A stretch of DNA of 11,592 bases, from NCBI GenBank assembly GCA_016200125.1, contig JACQFK010000583.1:1-11592 (forward strand), read 5' to 3'. Source of the DNA: Planctomycetota bacterium. Lineage in GTDB: Bacteria; Planctomycetota; MHYJ01; JACPRB01. Below, in pieces: positions 1 to 5,595 of this stretch. The position numbers and the translations under genes are program-made. The stretch's first letter is position 1; each line of letters opens with the position of its first letter. The notes under the pieces are model-generated. The model ran no database searches and was not told where the DNA came from. It saw only the letters and a list, made by a program, of their open reading frames with translations.

Positions 1-552
1 CTCGAGCGGGTCCGCGCGATCGTGCAGAAGATCCTCCAGTTCCGCCCGCGCGCCTTCGAGCCGCGGCCCGTCCAGCTCCGCGAGGCCGTGGAGAGGGCGA
101 TCGCCTTCATGGAGCACCGCGCCCGGGCGAAGGAGGTGACGATCCGCAACGAGCTTTCCGCCGACCTGCCGCTCGTCAACGGCGACCCGCTGGAGCTCCA
201 GCAGGCCTTCCTAAACATCCTCATGAACGCCGTCGACGCCAGCGTCATGGGCGAGGGCATGGTGACCGTCTACAGCCGGATCACGGGGGAGGGCGTCTCC
301 GTCTGCTTCGCCGACAACGGCTGCGGGATGGAGCCCGAGGAGCTGGCGCGCTGCATGGATCTCTTCTTCACGACGAAGGACGTGGGCGAAGGGACGGGAC
401 TGGGCCTCGCCGTCGCCCAGAACATCGTGGCCAATCACGGCGGCCGGGTGGATATCGCCAGCGAGCGCGGCCGCGGCACCACGGTGACGCTGTCGTTCCC
501 GCTCGCCACGGGACGGGTGCCGATCACGACGAGGACAAACGTGCCGGGGTAA
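1..552 (+). CDS. Sensor histidine kinase, C-terminal part (5' end outside window)
   Basis: This is the catalytic half of a two-component sensor kinase, which uses ATP to phosphorylate a conserved His and then a response regulator. The frame is open from base 1, so the sensor region and the His box lie upstream of the window. The GHKL ATPase domain is complete. It has an N box (QQAFLNILMNAVDA), a G1 box (DNGCGM), an F box (FFTTK), a G2 box (GTGLGLA) and a closing GRGTTVTLSFP strand. The tail after the domain is short (about 15 residues) and carries no receiver domain. The sequence style resembles NtrB/ZraS-like kinases, which often work with sigma-54 activators; a sigma-54 promoter lies about 2.4 kb downstream, but the partner regulator is not in view. 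The DUF4438 gene starts 41 bp later, possibly co-transcribed. The kinase class is firm; the signal sensed is unknown. Confidence 0.93.
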   Translation, partial: LERVRAIVQKILQFRPRAFEPRPVQLREAVERAIAFMEHRARAKEVTIRNELSADLPLVNGDPLELQQAFLNILMNAVDASVMGEGMVTVYSRITGEGVSVCFADNGCGMEPEELARCMDLFFTTKDVGEGTGLGLAVAQNIVANHGGRVDIASERGRGTTVTLSFPLATGRVPITTRTNVPG

Positions 553-593
553 GGGCGCGACCGAGGGATGGGACTATAGGGAGGAATGCGCGG

Positions 594-1478
594 ATGATCA
601 AGACGAACCTGGAGAAGTTGGTCGATCTGGCCGTAAGCGGGATCGCGGGGCATCCCGCCTCCAGCGACTCCGGCGAGCGGGCGGCCTTTGACGGCGGCCC
701 CTTCATCCCCATCGGCTTCTCCGGGATCAACTTCACGGTGAAGGTAGGCGATCCCGCCTTCGACTGGGCCGCGGCCCAGGAGGTCGCGCCGGGCGTCGCC
801 GTGAAGAACGGCTGCGAGAACTCCAACGAGGCGCTCCTGGCGCTCTCCTGCATCGGCAACGAGGCGGTGATCGTCGACGCGAAGATGGAGGGCAAGGACG
901 CGAAGCTCAAGGGCACGCCCGGCGTCGTGACCGGCAAGCTCACGGCCGGACGGGTCCTGGTCTACTTCCCGCGCCGCGTCGTCGAGCGGATCACCGTGGG
1001 TGACCAGATCCAGATCCGCGCCTCGGGTCACGGCCTCCAGCTCCTGGATTATCCGGACGTCCGCGTGACGAACCTCGGGCCTCGACTCCTGAAGGCCCTG
1101 AATCCCTCGGAGAAGGGCGGTAAAGTCCGCATCCCCGTGGCCAAAGTCATCCCCGGCAAGCTGATGGGTGCGGGCGTCGGCCGGACGAACACCCGGACCT
1201 GCGCTTACGACATCCAGTCCACGTCGCCGGAAGCCGTGAAGGAGTTCTCGCTCGACCAGCTCCGGCTCGGGGACCTGGTGGCGATCGCCGACCACGACTG
1301 CACGCACGGGCCGCGCTGGCAGCAGGGCGCGACCACCGTGGGCGTCGTGGTTCACGGCGCCAGCCGGCTCAGCGGCCACGGGCCGGGCGTCAACGTCCTG
1401 CTCACGAGCCCCAAGGCGACGATCGAGCCCATCATCACCCGCAAGGGGAACCTCGCGGAGCTGATGGGGCTGCAATAG
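594..1478 (+). CDS. DUF4438 family protein
   Basis: This is a 294-residue protein that I recognise as DUF4438-like, a family without an assigned reaction that is known from bacteria and archaea. The visible signature is a Gly/Asp-rich N-terminal part (GPFIPIGFSGINFTVKVGDP), a central segment GRTNTRTCAYDIQS near residues 195-208, and a C-terminal HGASRLSGHGPGVNVLLTSP block near residues 255-274. There is no signal peptide or membrane segment, so a cytoplasmic protein is expected. The ATG start is supported by a GGGAGG ribosome site at 579-584 with 9 bp spacing. It follows the sensor kinase by 41 bp and precedes an unrecognised gene by 56 bp, so all three may share a transcript. The family assignment is from remembered motif style and should be read as probable; no substrate is proposed. 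Confidence 0.7.
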   Translation: MIKTNLEKLVDLAVSGIAGHPASSDSGERAAFDGGPFIPIGFSGINFTVKVGDPAFDWAAAQEVAPGVAVKNGCENSNEALLALSCIGNEAVIVDAKMEGKDAKLKGTPGVVTGKLTAGRVLVYFPRRVVERITVGDQIQIRASGHGLQLLDYPDVRVTNLGPRLLKALNPSEKGGKVRIPVAKVIPGKLMGAGVGRTNTRTCAYDIQSTSPEAVKEFSLDQLRLGDLVAIADHDCTHGPRWQQGATTVGVVVHGASRLSGHGPGVNVLLTSPKATIEPIITRKGNLAELMGLQ

Positions 1479-1534
1479 GCGCGGGCGCGATCCCGGGGGA
1501 GACGGAGGAAGTTCGGCAGCAGAGGAAAGGCAGC

Positions 1535-1948
1535 GTGTCAGAGCTCGACGAGATCCGGCGGCAGTATGAGGCGGGGCAGCTGGACTCCATCAAGGAGGAC
1601 CTGGCCCGCTTCATCTGTGCCCACCGCTCCCGCATCGCGGACTACCGCGCCGAGCAGGAGCGCAAGGGGCTGACGCTCGGCGACGACGCGGCGATCAAGT
1701 TCTACCTCCTGCGCTACCGCTCGATCAACCCGGGCCGCGAAATCCGCGAGCAGCTCGAGGAGATCCAGAAGGAGAAATGGATCCGCGGCGTCCGCCAGGG
1801 CTGCCCGCCCGACGAGCAGGCGGTCGCCCTCGAATGGGCCCGCGAGCACTCCGCCGCCTGGCGCGAGCACCGCGTGACCACCATCGTCTACGTCTTCGAG
1901 CAGGAGAAGGACCGCTACTGCGGCATGCTCCAGCCCCGGAACGAATAG
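1535..1948 (+). CDS. Unrecognised 137-residue soluble protein
   Basis: I do not recognise a family. The protein begins with GTG at 1535, backed by a purine-rich GAGGAAAGG just upstream. It is strongly charged and predicted mostly helical in residues 1-75 (for example EIREQLEEIQKEKWIRG near residues 69-85). After these come a segment WAREHSAAWREHR and a beta-like stretch TTIVYVFEQEKDRY close to the C-terminus. There are only two Cys besides the early CAH, and no signal peptide or transmembrane segment, so it should be cytoplasmic. It lies 56 bp after the DUF4438 gene in the same direction, which suggests but does not prove co-transcription. It is real coding sequence by codon pattern and ribosome site. 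Its function is unknown. Confidence 0.75.
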   Translation: MSELDEIRRQYEAGQLDSIKEDLARFICAHRSRIADYRAEQERKGLTLGDDAAIKFYLLRYRSINPGREIREQLEEIQKEKWIRGVRQGCPPDEQAVALEWAREHSAAWREHRVTTIVYVFEQEKDRYCGMLQPRNE

Positions 1949-1959
1949 CGATAGAGTAC

Positions 1960-1987
1960 AGCGGATAGCGAATCGCGAAGAGCGGAG
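1960..1987 (+). repeat. Four degenerate 7-bp tandem units (consensus AGCGRAK)
   Basis: Immediately after the 137-residue gene, four consecutive 7-bp units read AGCGGAT, AGCGAAT, CGCGAAG and AGCGGAG. A fifth unit in phase, TAGCGAT, occurs at 1946-1952 and includes the stop codon of the preceding gene. The array runs straight into the hairpin at 1975-2003. No protein is encoded. This resembles short heptameric intergenic repeats seen in some bacterial genomes, but whether it is dispersed elsewhere in this genome cannot be told from the window. Confidence 0.55.
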
Positions 1988-2003
1988 GCAAACTCCGCTT
2001 CGC
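1975..2003 (+). other. Intergenic hairpin
   Basis: GCGAAGAGCGGAG (1975-1987) pairs with CTCCGCTTCGC (1993-2003) across the 5-base loop GCAAA. This gives 11 base pairs with a 2-base bulge on the left arm. It lies 27 bp after a stop codon, so it could end or protect the upstream transcript, but no T-run follows, so a classical intrinsic terminator is not supported. Confidence 0.5.
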
Positions 2004-2064
2004 AACGTAACGAACCCCGACGGCCCTCGTCAGATGCATGCCTGTTGATGGAGGGTGCATGACG

Positions 2065-2244
2065 ATGGAGTTCAGCAACGAGTGGTACGCCGGATGGGGG
2101 ACCCTGGCTCTGGTGAACGCGGGCCTCGCGCAGTCCAAGCACCGCAGCGGCCTGGGCTGGTTCTTCGCCTCCCTCTTCCTCGGCCCGGTCGCCACGCTCT
2201 GCATCGTGCTGCTCGACGATCCCCGCGAGCGCGCCCGGGATTGA
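2065..2244 (+). CDS. Small two-helix membrane protein (59 residues)
   Basis: This encodes a short hydrophobic protein with two likely membrane helices, about residues 8-22 (YAGWGTLALVNAGLA) and 31-50 (GWFFASLFLGPVATLCIVLL), joined by the basic turn QSKHRSG and ending in a charged tail. The GWFFxSLxLGPxATL pattern is one I associate with widespread small uncharacterised bacterial membrane proteins; no role is assigned. Three in-frame ATGs exist (2038, 2059, 2065). GGAGGG at 2050-2055 sits 9 bp before 2065 but only 3 bp before 2059 and downstream of 2038, so 2065 is preferred. The gene is bracketed by repeat or palindrome-rich intergenic DNA on both sides, and its stop codon lies inside the left arm of the downstream inverted repeat. 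Confidence 0.65.
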   Translation: MEFSNEWYAGWGTLALVNAGLAQSKHRSGLGWFFASLFLGPVATLCIVLLDDPRERARD

Positions 2245-2365
2245 GCCATCCGGTCATTGAGCTATTGACGGAGAGTCGGTGGAGGTCTGCCGAACGCGAC
2301 AGGCTCAATCCTCCCCCGAAAGTTTCCACCGACGGGGTCTTCAATAACTCGATGGCTCAATTCCG
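2236..2365. repeat. Large imperfect inverted repeat (about 130 bp)
   Basis: This is a nested palindromic element filling the gap before the carbonic-anhydrase-like gene. The outer arms are 2236-2250 and 2351-2365, 15 bp with one G/T mismatch, including perfect ATTGAGCCATC/GATGGCTCAAT. The middle arms are GAGCTATTGA (2259-2268) and TCAATAACTC (2341-2350), with one mismatch. The inner arms are GTCGGTGGA (2275-2283) and TCCACCGAC (2325-2333), perfect. The loop of about 41 bases holds a further copy of GCTCAAT (2303-2309). There is no T-run and no clear target-site duplication. It could be a small non-autonomous mobile or REP-like element, a structured RNA or a transcript boundary; the sequence alone does not decide. 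Confidence 0.6.
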
Positions 2366-2377
2366 TTCAATTCGGTA

Positions 2378-2383
2378 TATCAT
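2378..2383 (+). promoter_or_regulatory. Candidate -10 element for a leaderless transcript
   Basis: TATCAT (5 of 6 matches to TATAAT) ends 6 bp before the GTG start at 2390, in a locally AT-richer stretch. No ribosome site is visible before that GTG, so transcription starting at or near the start codon would make the message leaderless. No good -35 hexamer is seen at the usual distance, so this is a weak call. Confidence 0.3.
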
Positions 2384-2389
2384 GTCGCC

Positions 2390-2926
2390 GTGAAGCTCGT
2401 CGAGCAGGGAGGGGTCTTCGTCGCGGAGAACGCGGTCGTCTGCGGCCGCGTGTCCCTCGCCCGCGGCGTTTCCGTCTGGTACGGCGCGGTGCTCCGCGGA
2501 GACATGGCGTCCATCAGCGTCGGCGACTATACCAACGTCCAGGACGGCGTGGTCCTCCACTGCGACCCGGGCAAGGATCTCGTCATCGGGAAACACGTCA
2601 CCGTGGGCCACCTGGCGATGATCCACGCGAAGTCGGTGGGCGACGGCTGCCTCATCGGCATCCACTCGACGCTCCTGAGCGGCGCCGTCGTGGGCGAGGC
2701 CTGCCTCATCGCCGCCAACGCCCTCGTGCGCGAGGACCAGGTCATCCCGCCGCGCTCGATCGTCGTCGGCGTCCCCGGGAAGATCATCGGGCAGACCGAC
2801 GATGCGTTCCTTCAGCAGTCGATCGACCGGGCGATGCGCTACCACGCCACCGCCCGGCGCCACGTCGAGGGGAAGGTCGACCCGAAATTCATGCCGGACT
2901 TCCCGCCGGCTCTGCCCGAAAAATAG
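2390..2926 (+). CDS. Gamma-carbonic-anhydrase-like left-handed beta-helix protein
   Basis: This 178-residue protein belongs to the gamma-carbonic anhydrase / YrdA / PaaY group, trimeric proteins built from hexapeptide repeats. Confirmed members hydrate CO2; others have no proven activity. Hexapeptide turns run from about residue 12 to 125. The three His ligands expected for the inter-subunit metal are present: H57 (VVLHCD), H74 and H79 (VGHLAMIHA), with the family's 5-residue spacing between the last two. The helix cap PPRSIVVGVPGKI (near 124-136) and a C-terminal alpha helix follow, typical of the short CamH-like forms that lack the acidic loop of archaeal Cam. The start is GTG without a visible ribosome site. 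It stands alone between an inverted repeat and a sigma-54 promoter, so it is probably its own transcription unit. The fold and metal site are confident; catalysis is not. Confidence 0.88.
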   Translation: MKLVEQGGVFVAENAVVCGRVSLARGVSVWYGAVLRGDMASISVGDYTNVQDGVVLHCDPGKDLVIGKHVTVGHLAMIHAKSVGDGCLIGIHSTLLSGAVVGEACLIAANALVREDQVIPPRSIVVGVPGKIIGQTDDAFLQQSIDRAMRYHATARRHVEGKVDPKFMPDFPPALPEK

Positions 2927-2972
2927 ACGCCGCTTGCTCAGTTCCTAGACATCCTCCCCCCTCTTTCCGGCC

Positions 2973-2990
2973 TTGGCATGCACCTTGCTT
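2973..2990 (+). promoter_or_regulatory. Sigma-54 (RpoN) promoter
   Basis: TTGGCATG-CACC-TTGCTT fits the sigma-54 consensus TGGCAYG-N4-TTGCW. GG is at 2975-2976 (-24) and GC at 2987-2988 (-12), separated by exactly 10 bases as required. Transcription would begin near 3000, about 26 bases before the GGGGAGG ribosome site of the barrel gene at 3039. Such promoters need an NtrC-type activator, which is not in the window; no clear activator palindrome is seen in 2927-2972. Confidence 0.75.
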
Positions 2991-3038
2991 CACCCCGGGG
3001 GTCCGAATTTCGTCCTTCAACGACTGGGGAGGCATGCG

Positions 3039-4019
3039 ATGCGCAGCGCTTGGGTCGTCGTGCTGTTGTTCGGGATGGGAATGGCGGCCGCGGCTCAGGA
3101 GTCCCGGTTCAACCTTCTTGATGAAACCGACGTGCCGGAGATTCTCGCGGGCACGGAGGACCAGGACAAGAAGGAGCAGATCGAAGAGAAGGTCATCGTC
3201 GGGGACAAGCTGGAGGACGAGCGGCCGCTCGGACCCTACCGGCGTCCGAAGTGGACGCTGCACCGGGTCTCGCCGACCACCCGCATCTACCTCCAGGTGG
3301 ATCCCGGAGAGGTCGAATTCGAGCAGTGGCTCGACATCCGGATCCGGAAGAAGCGTAGCCAGCCGGACGACCGGGTCCGCCTGGCCGAGGAGTTCGAGTT
3401 CGGCCTGGGCGGCCGCTTCCAGCTGGATATCTACGCCAACAGCATTTTCGCCCGGAACCAGGGCCAGAACTCCACGCTGGCGACCCGTTCGTGGGCGGCG
3501 GAGATCCGCTATGCGCTGGCCGACTGGGGCGTCATCCCGGGTAATCCGGTGATCTATCTTGAGTACATCATGTGGAACAACGATCCCAGCGGGCACGGCG
3601 ACGAGGCAACCTCGTCGATCGAGCCCAAGCTCCTGCTGGGCGGCGAGATCGCCAAGAGCTGGCACTGGGGCGCGAACTTCTTCTATGAACGGACCACCAA
3701 CGACAGCGTCCGGGAGCACGGTCTCACGGCGTCGCTGATTCACACGGTCATCGACGGGCTCCTCTCCGTCGGCGTCACCGCCAAGTTCGTCTACGAGGTC
3801 GACGAAGTCGCCGGCGGACTCAAGGAGCGGGTCCGCGAACTGTACTACGGACCTTCGGTGCAGATCCGCATGGCCGAGGTCGAGGCCGAGACGGAGATCA
3901 ACGGCGTGAAGACCAAGATCAGGAAGGCCAAGGCTCACTTGGATATCGAGCCCATCTTTGGTCTCACGGGTCAATCCGATCGCGCCCAGGTCCTGATCGT
4001 CTTCGGGTGGGATTTTTAA
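3039..4019 (+). CDS. Putative outer-membrane beta-barrel protein
   Basis: This is a 326-residue exported protein. The start at 3039 is chosen because GGGGAGG (3026-3032) lies 6 bp upstream and translation then begins with a clean signal peptide, MRSAWVVVLLFGMGMAAAAQ, cut after about residue 19. The mature N-terminus has an acidic, charged stretch (residues 27-60). From about residue 70 onward there are alternating polar/aromatic strands (for example TTRIYLQVDPG, RFQLDIYAN, HWGANFFYERTT). The protein ends VLIVFGWDF; the terminal Phe is the usual signal for outer-membrane assembly by BamA. Function is not readable: it could be a porin or a structural barrel. It is first in a two-gene unit with the possible lipoprotein 10 bp downstream, behind a sigma-54 promoter. 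This implies expression only under a condition sensed by an NtrC-type activator. Confidence 0.75.
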   Translation: MRSAWVVVLLFGMGMAAAAQESRFNLLDETDVPEILAGTEDQDKKEQIEEKVIVGDKLEDERPLGPYRRPKWTLHRVSPTTRIYLQVDPGEVEFEQWLDIRIRKKRSQPDDRVRLAEEFEFGLGGRFQLDIYANSIFARNQGQNSTLATRSWAAEIRYALADWGVIPGNPVIYLEYIMWNNDPSGHGDEATSSIEPKLLLGGEIAKSWHWGANFFYERTTNDSVREHGLTASLIHTVIDGLLSVGVTAKFVYEVDEVAGGLKERVRELYYGPSVQIRMAEVEAETEINGVKTKIRKAKAHLDIEPIFGLTGQSDRAQVLIVFGWDF

Positions 4020-4029
4020 CCGGGGGCCT

Positions 4030-5211
4030 ATGAGACGGCTGCTGGCGCTCCTCCTCCTTGTCGGAGGTCTGTCGCGCGCCGGTGTCGCGGCCTGCGACGC
4101 CCCCGTGCAGGGGGCCGGGAAGCCCGCGCCCGGGGATCGCTGGAAGATCGACTTCAAGCTCTCGCTGGCCGAGAAGGCGGGGCGCTGGGTTTTCTCGATC
4201 GACGGCTCCAGCGATCTTCCCGCGTCCACGCTGCTTCGCGCCCGGATCACCGCGGTCACGGTCATGGACGATCCCGTCCGCGGGACCGAGGAGGACGAGG
4301 AGCCGCTCGTCCGGAGGGACGACGAACTCCAGCCCGAGATCCACACCTTCAAGGTGGGTTCAGGCTGGATCCATGAGGACGTGTGCATCTTCGATCGGAA
4401 ACCGTACTCGCTCCGCTACCGCGCGGAGATCCAGTACCTCCCCCATGACCAGTCCGACGCGATTACGCTCAGGGTCGGCGATTTCGGCTTCTCCCGCCGG
4501 GCCGACCTCCGGCTGGGGAGCGAAGACTCCTTCGAGGCGGAGTTGAAGGAGCGGGTGCCGGAATTCGGCCGCGACCTCGTGGGCCTGGATCGGCTCGGCA
4601 GCGAGCTCCGGCGCTGGATGGGCCGGATGGCCGGCGATTCCGCGGGCTGGACGGCGTGGAAGCAGGCCTCGGCCGCCTCGCTGGCGGCAATGTGGGAGGG
4701 GAACCGCCGTCGCTACGACCTCTGGGCCGTGTGGGTGGAGTACCAGGCCCGCATGCGGATCCGCGGCCTCTGCGGCGCGCTCGAGAGGATCATCGGCGAG
4801 ACGGACCTCCAGGAGCCCGATCTGCCGAGGCTGCGGAAGCTGATGGCGGGATTCGTGGAATCCCTCGACGACGCCTTCACGGTGATCGGATTCGAGCCGC
4901 CGCTGGATGCCCGCGAAGGCGGGGCGGCGGTGGACGCCTACGAGGCGGCCGTCGCGCCCCTGCGGGAAGGGGCCGGCCGGCCCGAGGCCTGCCGCCGGGC
5001 CCGGGCGCAGGGGTTGGCCGCGCTCTTCGACCTGCTGGAGCTGCTCCGCACCCGCAGGCGGGCCTATGTCTACGTGAACTCGATGGGGCTCCGGCTGGGC
5101 CGCCTGGTCGAGCTGATCGACGCGAAGGCCGACCCGGAGGAGCTGGCGGAGGCCTTCCGGGCGCACGAGGCGGCGCTGCGGGACTTCCGCGCCTTCGTCG
5201 GGCTCAAGTGA
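4030..5211 (+). CDS. Exported protein, possible lipoprotein, unknown function
   Basis: The protein has 393 residues. The N-terminus MRRLLALLLLVGGLSRAGVAAC is a signal peptide ending in a plausible lipobox, V19-A20-A21-C22, so Cys22 may be lipidated. Asp follows at +2, which retains lipoproteins in the inner membrane in enterobacteria; whether that rule holds here is unknown. Residues 35-165 look beta-rich (for example RWVFSIDGSSDLP, YSLRYRAEIQYLP), like a small Ig-type domain. From about 170 to the end it is helical and rich in Arg, Glu, Leu and Ala, without coiled-coil heptads I could confirm. No known family is recognised. It begins 10 bp after the barrel gene with only a GGGGG run (4022-4026) as ribosome site, suggesting translational coupling and a shared envelope role with that barrel. 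Confidence 0.7.
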   Translation: MRRLLALLLLVGGLSRAGVAACDAPVQGAGKPAPGDRWKIDFKLSLAEKAGRWVFSIDGSSDLPASTLLRARITAVTVMDDPVRGTEEDEEPLVRRDDELQPEIHTFKVGSGWIHEDVCIFDRKPYSLRYRAEIQYLPHDQSDAITLRVGDFGFSRRADLRLGSEDSFEAELKERVPEFGRDLVGLDRLGSELRRWMGRMAGDSAGWTAWKQASAASLAAMWEGNRRRYDLWAVWVEYQARMRIRGLCGALERIIGETDLQEPDLPRLRKLMAGFVESLDDAFTVIGFEPPLDAREGGAAVDAYEAAVAPLREGAGRPEACRRARAQGLAALFDLLELLRTRRRAYVYVNSMGLRLGRLVELIDAKADPEELAEAFRAHEAALRDFRAFVGLK

Positions 5212-5333
5212 TCCCGCGGGTCCATGAAAAATGGTCGGGCCCTGCAAATTTCCACCCGCCCCGCGGCGTATTGAAGGAAACGGGCAGTTTGGGAGCGGGA
5301 ACCCCAGCACCGTCTCTTCGGAGAGAGGGAGTC

Positions 5334-5576
5334 ATGGTCCCCCCGGAAGTCTCAGCGTCACGCCTCGATACCCGGCTCAACCTTGTTTCGCGCCAGGTGC
5401 TGTTGTTGCTGGGCGAACGGGGAGAGGCTGAACTCGCGGGGCTGGGCGAGGCCCTCGGCGTCCCGGAGCCCTTCGCCCACCTATCCGTCGGCTGGCTCGC
5501 GCGATCGCGAGTGATCGACCTGATCGAGGATTCTTCGGGTAGACTGCGGGTGAGGATGCGGAGGCCCTTCGAGTAG
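5334..5576 (+). CDS. Small winged-helix protein (DUF2582-like)
   Basis: This is an 80-residue protein starting at ATG 5334, which has GAGAGGGAG just upstream. A longer open frame continues 5' through the previous gene in another register but has no ribosome site and is composed of out-of-frame codons. The sequence has a helix-turn-helix followed by a wing: RQVLLLLGERGEAELAGLGE, then FAHLSVGWLARSRVIDLIED and RLRVRMRRPFE. The GWLARxxxI core is the hallmark of the winged-helix DUF2582 group (wHTH_10). These are small proteins thought to bind DNA or mediate protein contacts; no target is known. It lies 19 bp before the Ser/Thr kinase gene and is very likely co-transcribed with it, making it a candidate substrate or effector of that kinase. 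Fold is fairly confident; role is inference. Confidence 0.72.
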   Translation: MVPPEVSASRLDTRLNLVSRQVLLLLGERGEAELAGLGEALGVPEPFAHLSVGWLARSRVIDLIEDSSGRLRVRMRRPFE

Positions 5577-5595
5577 GAGCCCATCCTCGCCACTC

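Noticed and set aside
2250..2260. CCGGTCATTGA, identical to part of the motif at 10111-10121
   Set aside because: No CCCGACA block lies at the required distance upstream, and a shared 11-mer is plausible by chance in this composition; it belongs to the inverted repeat.
2973..3038. TTG 2973 as start of the barrel protein
   Set aside because: The codon lies within the sigma-54 promoter; ATG 3039 has GGGGAGG at good spacing and begins a proper signal peptide.
5213..5220. CCCGCGGG palindrome after the possible lipoprotein gene as a terminator
   Set aside because: Only 4 bp per arm, with no loop and no following T-run, so no terminator is supported.
5232..5246. Second sigma-54-like site before the winged-helix gene
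   Set aside because: GG (5233-5234) and GC (5244-5245) are separated by 9 rather than 10 bases and the flanking bases fit poorly.
4656..5333. Upstream extension of the winged-helix gene
   Set aside because: The extension is Gly/Arg/Pro-rich shadow of the preceding gene; ATG 5334 has a good ribosome site and begins the domain.
5496..5511. CTCGCG-CGAT-CGCGAG inverted repeat
   Set aside because: Short, GC-rich and inside the coding sequence of the winged-helix gene; such palindromes arise readily here.
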